Assembly (NCBI GenBank): GCA_002335605.1
Contig: BEDY01000007.1
Span: 62,001-126,000, forward strand
DNA from: Prillingera fragicola
Lineage: Eukaryota > Basidiomycota > Tremellomycetes > Trichosporonales > Trichosporonaceae
Reading direction: 5' to 3'
Length of the DNA: 64,000 nucleotides
Below, piece by piece: positions 54,999-64,000 of this stretch. The notes below the pieces were generated by a model, which saw only the letters and a list, made by a program, of their open reading frames with translations, searched no databases and was not told the DNA's origin. Numbering within the stretch: the first letter of the stretch is position 1; each line of letters opens with the position of its first letter. A program made the translations under genes and the position numbers.

Positions 54999-56622
54999 AT
55001 GTTCGGCAAGGAGAAGTCTGAAAAGCACGGCTACTCTAACAGCGATGGCGACGAGCCCACCTACGAGGTCGGCCCCGTCACTGACGCCGTCTTTGGTGAG
55101 ATCGCAGACGGCTCGCCAAACTACCGCAGTGTAAGTTTCTCGTCAACACGCCGCGTCGATTTGCTGACGTGAGACAGGTCGGCACCCTTGGCGCGTTCAT
55201 CCTCATGACCAAGGCCAACCTCGGTCTCGGCGTCCTCGCCCTCCCCCAGGTCTTCTCGACCCTCGGCATGGTCCCCGGCATTCTCGTCATTATTGCTGTG
55301 CAGACTATTGTCATTTGTGCGTACATCATGGCTAGCAGCGGCAGGCGATGGTGCCGGGCACTGGCGCCTGACAAAGCCACCACTTTCAACTTTGCTGACA
55401 CTGTCTCCAGTCTGCGCGTCCGTCATTGGCGACTTCAAGATGAGGCACCCCGAGGTCTACACCCTTGCCGACGCCGGCCGTGTCTGTGCTGGTGCCCCCG
55501 GATGGTGGTTCCTCTACATTACTCTCTTCATCTGTACGTACTTGCCACGGCTCGCTTCGTCCTAAACGAGGCGAGCAGGAACGACTCCAGCGCTTACCAT
55601 TCCCAGTCATGGTGTTTATCACTGGCTCTGCTCTTGTTGGTGTCTCGACGGCTCTTAACGCCGTCTCGGCCCATGGTACCTGCACCGCCGTGTTCATTGC
55701 CGTTGCCGCCGTCGCTGGCTTCTTCCTCGGCTCGATCCGCACCCTCGGCCAGATTTCGTGGATCGGATGGCTCGGCATCTTCTCCATCATGACTGCCATT
55801 ATCACGCTCACCGTCTCGGTCGGTGTGCAGGACAAGCCCGACAAGGTCATCCAGCTGGGTCTCGGTGACGACTGGGTAAAGGAGGTCAAGATCATTGCCT
55901 CGCCGAGCTTTGCCGAGGCCATGAGCGCGCTCAACAACATTGTCTTTTCGTACGGCGGTACCCCGATGTACTTTGGAATCGTCTCGGAGATGAGGGACCC
56001 GCGCAAGTTCCGCGTGCCCATGATCATGTCGGTCCTCTTCCTTACCGTCGTCTACCTCGTCATTGGCAGCATCGTCTACTCATACTGCGGCCAGTACATT
56101 GCGTCCCCCGCGCTCGGCTCCGCCGGTGTCGTTATGAAAAAGGTCTGCTACGGCATCGCCATCCCCGGTCTCCTCGCCTCACTCACAATCTTTGTCCACA
56201 TTTGCGGCAAGAACATTTTCGTCCTCGTCCTCGCAGGCTCGCGCCACCTCACCTCCAACACCCCCACCCACTGGATGACCTGGCTGTCGTGCACGGGCGG
56301 CTCGGTCATTGTGGGCTACATTATCGCCTCTGCCATCCCCATCTTTGGCTCGCTCATCGGCTTCATCGGCGCGCTCATCTGCCCCATCGTCGTCGTCATG
56401 CCCTACAACATCATGTGGTTCAAGGACAACTGGCACCGCCGCAGCTCGTGGACACTGTTTAACAAGATGAACGCAGCCGCACACGTCGTCGTATTCTGCA
56501 TCGGCTTGTTCCTCTGCGGCGCAGGCACCTACGGCGCCGTCCTCGAGCTGATCGCGACTACCAGCGACCAGCGTCCCTGGTCGTGTGCCGACAACTCGGG
56601 GTCCGTCAAGGCGACGTCTTAA
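54999..56622 (+). CDS. AAAP-family amino-acid transporter
   Basis: Four exons, starting MFGKEKSEKHGYSNSDGDEP; introns lie near 55132-55178, 55319-55410 and 55533-55605. The first membrane segment, VGTLGAFILMTKANLGLGVL, carries the Aa_trans (PF01490) signature with the unwound NxGxG turn. Others include FFLGSIRTLGQISWIGWLGI, ALNNIVFSYGGTPMYFGIVSEM and WLSCTGGSVIVGYIIASAIP. About eleven TM helices are expected. The short acidic N-terminal tail and mid-protein MRDPRKFRVPM motif fit fungal neutral/aromatic amino-acid permeases of the Mtr type. The substrate is unknown. The protein is shorter in its N-terminal tail than the AAAP protein at 37351, and they are different subfamilies. Confidence 0.9.
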
Positions 56623-56949
56623 TCTCCTCGACGGCTTCGTTGTAGAACGGGTTTAAAATATGGGCAAATGAGGTGCCGCGTCCTCTGTGGGCATATCGAT
56701 AACATTTCTGTACTATTAGTGCTCGCACATGGATCAAAGACATTGCATATACACATCGGCTGGCTTGGGCTTGGCAGGACAAAGAGGGCTGATCGACAGG
56801 GACAGTGGCGCATTACACTACATTTATGGTCGTTACGAAGACAATCGTGTCGAACACTTAATCCTTCAGGGAGGTAGCAAGTGGGCACTGCGGATCGCCT
56901 TGGGCTATCTCGTTGGTCCGGCACTCGATACCAGAAGAAAGGAAGGTTA
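56623..56949. other. Convergent 3' intergenic region
   Basis: 327 nt between convergent stop codons. Nothing recognisable. Confidence 0.5.
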
Positions 56950-58540
56950 CTAAAGTTCAGGCGGCGGAGGTCGAGCGCCCCCAGCAGCGAGGTTGGCGAT
57001 ATGCACCTGGAGCTCGGCAGGCATGATCACGGCCGCGTCGTCGTCGGCCAGCGCCAGCATGTCGACGCTAGCGTACCGCGCCATCAGCAGCAGGGGATTC
57101 CTGCTCTCGTGAGGCCTGAACAGCTCAAACATTGGTGGCAGCTGCATCTCTTGTACCTCGCCGTCGGCAATCTTGAATGTACACGGACGGAGCACCTCTT
57201 TGCCCTTTGGGTCGCTGGTTAGGGCGTAGCCTGTGCCGACGCTGAGCGTCCCGGATTTGAGGTTTGGGCAGGTCTTGGCTAGGCCGTTGGCGATGATGCG
57301 CAGCCCGCGTGCGGCGAGGCGCCAGCGTGCGTGGATGACCCAGAAACCCCAGCTGTACGGCGGGACGGGGACGGTGTCGCTCGGTGTGGTGGCGCACGTC
57401 ATCAGAGTCGTCGCCCACTTGCCCCAGCTTATGGGCACGGGTTCGAGGACGGCCCGGAGGTCTTCCTTTGATGGAGGGAAGCCGTGGGTCCAAAACCACA
57501 AGGGAGGTGGGTCGTCAAAGCGCCAGCCGTCCTTGAGCGTGGTCAGACCTTTCTCGTAGACACGGAGGGGGATGCCGAGTTCAAAGGTCTCGAGACTTGG
57601 GATCGCCCCGAGCAGACGCACAAGACCTGCCTGGCATTTTAGCGCAAGTAGGACGGCGTGGACTTACACTTCCAACCGCGTCAGGGTTGTGCAAGAAATC
57701 GACAGCGTCGAGTGCAGGAAGGTCGTGGGTCCAGCCGTAAGCGGCATCGAGGACAATTGGCTGAAAGTTGGGCAGGTCGTCCCAGAAATAGTCATCCAAC
57801 TCGGGGAACAGCGTGAGATGCTTGAGCTTGGGGAAATCGGCAAAGCTTTCGAGCTGACTGTCAAGGCCGTCTTCCTCGCCGTCCTCGTTACAATGGTCTT
57901 CCAACCGCTCGAGCGTCGCGCGCGAGTCTTCGCGGATAACCTTCTCTACCTCGAAGCAGCAAAAGCACTTGCAGTCGCCAAAGAAGAGGCCTGTAACAGG
58001 ACGAGGTAAACATGCTAATCTCTTCACGCCCAGGAAACGCAGCGCGCAGCCATTGAAGCTGAGCTGCAGGGGTCGCGTGCCGTGCAAACTGCTCTCGATC
58101 GGAAGGGGCGCGGGCTTCTTGGCCAGCGTTTTCGGCACCCAGGACTCGTTGGCAGTGGGCGGCTTCATGCCTCCAGCATCGAAACTAATAGACCTCACAC
58201 CAGGATACGCCGCAAACAGCTGCGCGAGCAGGTCATCGATATGCGGCCACCGCCCAGCAGAGTCCTGGAAGCCGTCTCCGGGTGCGCGCAATTGGACTGT
58301 CACGTTCCTCACACCTGAAAGTGCAAGATCGCTCTGGTGCAGATACTCGAGCTCGGCTGGGTAGGTGATCGTGACGGCGGTCACTTTGGGAAGAGGGAGG
58401 AAGTTGCGTAATCTCTTGTGCGTGACGCGCAGGGCGGCCAAGCCGGGGAGATCATTCCCGTGGGGTAGGTCATTGATAATGTTTGTGTGCCATGCTAGAT
58501 CGTAAAAGAGCTCGTCGGGGAGGTCGAGGAGGGAGGTCAT
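56950..58540 (-). CDS. F-box-like protein of unknown function
   Basis: Two exons, 58540 to about 57672 and about 57625 to 56950. The donor at A|GTGTAAGT is needed to keep frame, rejoining as DAVGSLVRLLGAIP. The N-terminus SLLDLPDELFYDLAWHTNI resembles an F-box helix. The rest consists of Leu-rich segments without clear LRR periodicity (HLTLFPELDDYFWDDLPNF, LETFELGIPL). It is likely a substrate-recognition protein for an SCF ubiquitin ligase if the F-box is real. Families of such diverged proteins are common in Tremellomycetes. Met 58573 is an in-frame alternative start. A Cys-rich CKCFCCFE run sits mid-protein. Confidence 0.7.
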
Positions 58541-59423
58541 CGAGGATGGAGCAATGGTGAGATGTGCACGCAAGGTGCGATAGGAATATGTACATGAATG
58601 TTGGGAACAACGCGTCGCTCAGGCACAATCAGCGATCATCTGATCGTCGTCTTGTTGACATGTTTCATGTTTCTGGATCACCAAAGCCACACTCGAGACA
58701 GCAGCGACAGCATGGCCAGGTCAAGAGGAGCTAGCCCAGCTGGATCCTCAGCAGACTGGACAATTCAGATCCTGCGTAACTATAGTATGTACTACAACAC
58801 CGGCGCTGCGAATCCCAAACCGCCACAACTCAAGCCACTCGCTCACCAACATCTGCGCCACTCCGCTGACATCGGGGTACGTTTTGACAAGGTGTGGTCC
58901 AGCACGTTGGGCTGTTGAACGCAAGGAGTAGGACTGGACCGGCCTGGTTGGCAAAGAGTACGCGCAGCGGCTCCACGCCGTGTGAATGCTTGTCCGTGCC
59001 AAGTGGGCCTTGGATGAAGTCGAGTTTCGCGCGTGAGCTAGTCGTTGAGGGCATCGCCCTGGCTGGTGGTGTTAACCCCTGCTGGGACTGACAGACGTAC
59101 TTGACAGCAACGCAAACTCACTTGGTGCTAGACAGAGCCGTGCTCTTTGGAACAGCCTCGGACGTGAAGTATCCGACGAGTCCCAGGTAGATGTCCTGGA
59201 ACGGACAAGGATACCATACCGAGTGCCAGCACGACGTGTGATCGTCAAACGAGCATGTTGCCCCCCCGGGCACTAGCATGATGACGATAGTAATCGATTA
59301 GGATTGAGATTAGAGAAACGAGCACTGGCAGACATTTCTGTGCACTCTGCCACCCACACTTGTGCTCACACTAGAGCAGTATGTCTGTTCAGGCTGACAG
59401 TATATGCAGGTACATCTCCAAGT
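58541..59423. other. Intergenic, no gene seen
   Basis: 883 nt between two minus-strand genes. Small frames only. No RNA gene recognised. Confidence 0.5.
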
Positions 59424-60938
59424 CTAATCAATAACAATAACCTCTTCCTTGACCGTCGGCACCGCGCCATTCGCCGGCGCGGCCGCGGCAGGTGCAGGTG
59501 GGGCCGTAGACCCATTAGCAATCGACCCACGCTTCTGCTTTGGAGCAGGAACAGTCGCCGGCACCGGAATCGGGACCAGGTTGGCGGCGAGCTGGCGCAG
59601 AGTGCCCAGCGAACGGACGGGGAACCTCGTCTTGCACATTTGACAAATCGGTTTGGCTTCGCAGGATACTGCTCACGTTAGCTCGGTAATGGGAGTAGAG
59701 ACGCACTGCTCAGGCACACGCTGCACACAAAACCGACGTCGACGACGTCGTGGTGGCAGAAACAGACGGCGCGGAAGTCGACCGCGTCCTGTGGTGGCAC
59801 CGTGAATGGGTGGTGTCGGAGGGAGGGCGGGGGCAGATAGATGGACTGGCGGCGTTAGTTACCATCGACATTGGGCACGAGATGCTCACGTGCAAGTACT
59901 GGAGCAGACCACCTCGGCCGTTCCAGCGCCAGTAGATGCCGCCTGTGAGGTGTGCTGCCTGCTGGAGGAAGATAGGGGGCGCCGTCTTGGTACTCTCTGG
60001 CGGGAGGGTTAGGACATCGACGGGAATTTTCTGTTTGTAAGCGTTTACACCCGTAGAGCACGACGTACAGCTTTCTGCGCAGCGAACACACAGTTCATCA
60101 ATCCAACATATCCACGCTGACCGCCGCTGCCGCCCGATGCCTTGGCTTGACGGGTACTGCTTGCGTCTGCGTCCTCTGCACCACCTGGTGTAGCGTTGAG
60201 GACCAAGATCCTGTGCTCTGGAGCATCTGGGTTCCCAGCGCCAGCGGGGCCGCGGTTATCGTCGGCTGTCAACGAAGTAGCGGGTGCTTCTGCTGGACGG
60301 CGGCGGTTGATGTCTAGACGTTAGCTCGGCAGTCGCTGGTGGGACTTACGGCACAATGCTTTCGTCAGAGCAGACACGAGAGCAGGAGGGTCTAAGTATT
60401 AGCAGGCTGCAAGATGGTAATCCCTTACCATTCAAGCCCTCGCCACCGGTGTTCCGCAACCTGTCCTCATCCTCCTTGAACAATGCCTTCAACCGGGCCT
60501 CAAACTGCGAGTCTAGGAGCTGAAACGGACTGTAGAAGTTGGGATTCGGCCGTGACAAGTCTTTTGGCTGTCCCGGTGGTGGATAGAGCAGCGCACTATG
60601 CCATTAGCACTATAGTCGCCACTGCCATTGACTCACGCCTTGCCCGCCGTCGCACCGTAAACAATAACCTCGTTTCCCCATCGACTTGCCAAATGCGCGT
60701 TCAGAAACACCATCAAGATTGTCGCAAACTCGCTCAGCGTGATAGGCGAGATTGGTGCGGGATCCTTCTTCTTATCCCCGTCTGCGGCAGCAGCTGCCTG
60801 CGCTGCTGGGCCGAGGTTTGCGAGGAGTGACCATGCTAATGGGTGGAGGTCGACGATGGCGATGAGGAGAGCGGGTGGGGATGTTGCTGGGAGGTGTAGC
60901 TGGGCTGCTGTTGACCCACTTGCTTGTGCTGGGGCCAT
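59424..60938 (-). CDS. TFB4: TFIIH subunit Tfb4 (p34 homologue)
   Basis: A multi-exon minus-strand gene starting MAPAQASGSTAAQLHL at 60938. The Tfb4 domain opens with ALLIAIVDLHPLAWSLL (von Willebrand-like fold) and continues with NAHLASRWGNEVIVYGAT. HRILVLNATPG and GLMNCVFAAQKAKIPVDVL follow. IFLQQAAHLTGGIYWRW is next, then the C-terminal zinc region with CFCHHDVVDVGFVCSVCLS and FCEAKPICQMCKTRF. This is the p34/GTF2H3/Tfb4 family, a core TFIIH subunit for transcription initiation and nucleotide excision repair. After the zinc module is an Ala/Pro-rich tail ending in VKEEVIVID. Small exons around 60380-60440 are inferred from frame. Confidence 0.92.
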
Positions 60939-61211
60939 GGCAGAGTGACGAGTAGATGTAGGTTGTGGATAGTGGTACAAGGAGCTGAACAATGCAACTA
61001 GTACGAGGATGAGGTGTGTGGAGGTCAACAGTGACGTGTATTTTTAGTATAAGGTCATTTTGTATGAGAGAGCGGGAGTATACTTATCACTCCACCCTCT
61101 GCCATGGATTTTTGGATTTCGGGCAGTCGACGAGCACCACTACTACTACCAACAACATTCAACATCTACTCTGCACTCTCTCTGGCACGACAGTCACTTT
61201 GACAGCACATC
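60939..61211. promoter_or_regulatory. Divergent promoter, TFB4 / UTP4
   Basis: 273 nt between divergent start codons of two housekeeping nuclear genes. Repeated CTACTAC/CAACA triplets near 61135-61165. No specific element assigned. Confidence 0.5.
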
Positions 61212-64000
61212 ATGCCAGTCCCAGTGCACCACCCCTCAATCCCCCTGCATAGGGTCAGGTTCTTCGATCACACCCCGTCACCCATCACAGCCCTCGCTTT
61301 CGCTCCTCTCCCTCTCCCACTCGCTCGTGACCCAGCGACAGTCAAGGGCAAGGCCAAGTCGGACGGCCAGGACGCCAACGAGCTCGGAGCTCTGATTGCT
61401 GCTCGCGAGAATGGCGAGGTCGAGATCTGGGACTATGTCGCCGCAGAGGAGGGCGGCATGGGCAACTGGGTTCTTACAAAGGTAAGGTATCGGCATGCTC
61501 GTACAGATGCTGACGACAGACCCTCCCCCCTACGCTCACCCACCCCACCATCTCCAACATGGCATTGGTGATTCGTGACCCCGAGGGCTTTCACTCCAAG
61601 CCGTACAACGTGCCTCGCATCCCTGACCTGCGTCTCTTCACCGCGGGCTCTGACAGCACCGACCTCACCGAGCGGTGTCTCGAGACTGGCCGTGTCCTGG
61701 TGAGTACCCTGGGCCGGACTGGAGATCACCAGCTTACTTGTTCAGCAAACTTACCCCATTCCCTCCCCCCCCCTCTGGTCGCTCAGCGTCTCGCCTACCC
61801 AGTCGCTGTTGTGTCTCACCACCAACTCGGCCAGCCTCCACTTTGTGTCGATTCCTCCTCCGCTCTACGGCTCGGGGCCGACTGCCCTCGAGCCCGCCCC
61901 TCAGCACCTTCTTCGCTCGGATGCGCTTCCCTCGCGCTGCCGCACTGTCTCGGTCGCATGGGGAGTGCCCAAGCTGGTGCAGGAGGAGAACGGCGACTGG
62001 GCTTGGCGTGACTCTTACTTGATCACCGGCAACTCGGACTCGTCGTTCCGTCGCTGGGATCTTCCCAGTCCCAGCTCTGCTGGATCAGCGGCCGGCCGTG
62101 TTACCATTAAGAGCCGGGCGGTGGTTGAGAAGGTGTCCAAGGGCAAAAAGGGTGGCCACAAGGGAACCATTGTTTGGGGTGTTGGTGTTCTTCCGTGAGT
62201 GATACATTTATGGGCAGAACTGACGACCAGTGACGGCACTATTGTGACCTCGGACTCGCTCGGAAGCGTCACTTTCTGGGACGCTGCTACAATGTCGCAG
62301 AGGCAAACGTTCCGCAGCCACAAGGCTGACGGCATGTGCATGACCATTGGTCCCGGTGGCCGCTCCGTCTTCACCTCTGGCCCCGACCAGCGTGTTTGCC
62401 AGTTTACTGCTGTTCCACAGGCGAACGGCAGCGTCCAATGGGCTATTACCGCTACCAAGCGCATTCACACCCACGACGTCCGCGCTCTGGCCATCTTCCC
62501 CACCTATGTTCCCCTTCCCTCATCCCACCCTCTCGCTCCCACACCCCTCAACCCCAACCTCGCGCCTGTCCTCGCCTCGGGTGGCTGGGACATGTCGCTT
62601 GCGCTGACCCCCGCTGCGGCACCCGAGCTGCTCGCAGAGAAGCTCCGCAACCCTCTCGGCAAGCTCAAGAGTGGCACCTCGCGCGTCGTCTTTGAGGAGG
62701 CTTACCCCCGTCGTCTGGACATGTTTGGCGGTTCGCGCGGTGCGTCTCGCGTCGACTTTGCACGCGGTGCCCGTTTGGTGGTTGGTCGCAAGGACCGCGG
62801 TGTTGGTGTTTGGCGCGTGCTCGAGGACGAAAAGGGCTGGGAGAAGGTGCTCGAAATGGACCTCAAGCTTCGCACAAATCTCATCGCCTCGGCTGTCTCC
62901 CAGGACGGCCAGTGGCTTGCCGTCTCGGACCTGTACGAGACCAAGCTCTTCCACCTGGCTTCCGGACCTACGTCGGCCCTCAAGCCTATCCGCGTGCGCG
63001 ACTTTGTCTCTGACCTGATCACCTCGCCTGCTCTGGCCTCGCTCAACCTCGGCGGCAAGGGCTGCGGTGCGTCTTCGCTCCTGTTCACCCCCGACTCTGG
63101 CCGTCTTGTGCTCTCGCTCGCTGCCAGTGCACACACTGTCGTCCTCGAGCTTCCCAATGAGGACCGCTCGGGTGTGTCAGTCGCCAAGTGCTTCCCTCCC
63201 CAGCACTCGCTTGTCGCTGGCCGTACTGTCAAGGGCAACCGCCGCCAGCATCAGCGTAAGCGTGCGGCCGCCGCCGAGGTCGACTCGGACGTCGATATGG
63301 AGGCCAACGGCCATGCTGACTCGGACTCGAGTGACGAGGAGGAGTCTGCCCCTGTCACTGCCGGCCACCCGTCATGGATCACGACCCTCGCCGCCTCAGA
63401 CGACGGCCAGTACCTCGCGTCGTCGGACCTCGCCGGCCGGGTGACCATCTTCAACCTGGACCTCCTCTCCACGCACGCCCTCCTCCCCACCCTCCCGCAC
63501 GCACCCGCTGCCCTGGCCTTTGCGCCAACCCACCCTCTCCTCCTTCTCCTCTCCCCCGCCAACTCGGTGTCGTTCTACCATCTCGACGCCCGCCGCCTGC
63601 TGCCCAGCCCCGCTTCGCAGCAGATCCAGATCCTCAACTCGACCCTTCGCGGCCTGCACGCTGGCGTCCTCGGCGCGTCCTTTGAGCCCTCAACCCTCGC
63701 CCCCAAGGCAGCCAAAATTGTCTTCTGGGCGGCCGACTGGCTCGCCACGGCACGTATCGACCTGGACCTCGTCGCAAAGTCGGCAAAGAAGGGTCTGGCC
63801 GGCGCCGCCGCTCCCTCCCCCGCCCCCGCCCCCGGATCGCCAGGCGGCGAGCTGAGCTCCAAGCAGCTCCGCCGCAAACGCGCGCGCGAAGCTCGCGACC
63901 AGCTCGAGGCATCGAGCTACACGCCCTCCCTCGCGTCCTCCGAGGCCGGCGTGCCGCTCTCCCCCGCCAGCCCGAGCGCGTCGCTCGCGCGCGCCCTCCT
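61212..64000 (+). CDS. UTP4: Small-subunit processome protein Utp4 (cirhin), 3' end beyond window
   Basis: The start at 61212 gives MPVPVHHPSIPLHRVRFFDHTPSPITALAFAP, shortened: HRVRFFDHTPSPITALAF is the Utp4/cirhin opening. WD-repeat blades follow (ALIAARENGEVEIWDY, YLITGNSDSSFRRWDL, TIVTSDSLGSVTFWDAATM, YLASSDLAGRVTIFNLDL). Introns lie near 61482-61520, 61700-61746 and 62195-62231. Utp4 belongs to the t-UTP/UtpA complex that binds 5'-ETS pre-rRNA in the nucleolus and couples rDNA transcription to 18S processing. An acidic Ser/Asp stretch (SDSSDEEESAPV) and a basic run (NRRQHQRKRAAA) interrupt the propeller. The frame is open to the window edge, so the C-terminus is missing here. Confidence 0.9.

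Overview
The window looks like nuclear chromosomal DNA of a GC-rich basidiomycete yeast, most likely a tremellomycete of the Trichosporonales type (inferred, not proven). The reasons are the many short introns (about 35-60 nt, GTRNGT donor, CTGAC/CTAAC branch site, AG acceptor), the strong C/G bias at third codon positions, compact genes on both strands, intron-containing tRNA genes, and the fungal families present. I see no operons, CRISPR arrays, prophages, intact transposons or rRNA genes.

Layout from left to right: a DUF2804 protein (-), an MFS sugar-type transporter (+), an inverted pair of tRNA-Ile(AAU) genes with different introns, a hotdog-fold thioesterase (+), an M3 oligopeptidase of the saccharolysin type (+), HMG-CoA lyase (-), the Cdc48 cofactor Shp1/p47 (+), an ankyrin-repeat protein (-), an acetamidase-type amidase (+), glutaminyl-tRNA synthetase (-), a coiled-coil protein framed by two C2H2-like fingers (+), proteasome lid subunit Rpn5 (+), a DXD glycosyltransferase (+), D-aminoacyl-tRNA deacylase (+), a small unknown protein (+), an Msc7-like membrane aldehyde dehydrogenase (-), a TXNDC17/TRP14-type thioredoxin (-) and an AAAP amino-acid transporter (+). 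Next come tRNA-Thr(AGU) and a truncated tRNA-like element, a gene-poor stretch, a kelch protein (-), indoleamine 2,3-dioxygenase (-), a NUDT7/NUDT19-like Nudix hydrolase (+), an unknown nuclear-looking protein with a SUMO-interaction-like motif (+), a second gene-poor stretch, a second AAAP transporter (+), an F-box-like protein (-), TFIIH subunit Tfb4 (-) and the 5' part of UTP4 (+), cut by the window edge.

The genes do not form one pathway cluster. Themes that recur are translation quality (GlnRS, DTD1, tRNAs), protein turnover (Rpn5, p47, oligopeptidase, F-box-like), amino-acid uptake and breakdown (two AAAP carriers, IDO, amidase, HMG-CoA lyase), and peroxisome/mitochondrion metabolism. 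Three separate proteins (thioesterase, HMG-CoA lyase, Nudix hydrolase) end in the PTS1-type tripeptide AKL, and two of these also have mitochondrial-type N-termini. That is the clearest cross-gene signal. I found no convincing novel multi-gene system. The best leads are single proteins with unusual architecture and some promoter repeats. Exon joins were worked out by hand from splice signals and reading-frame continuity, so they are predictions.
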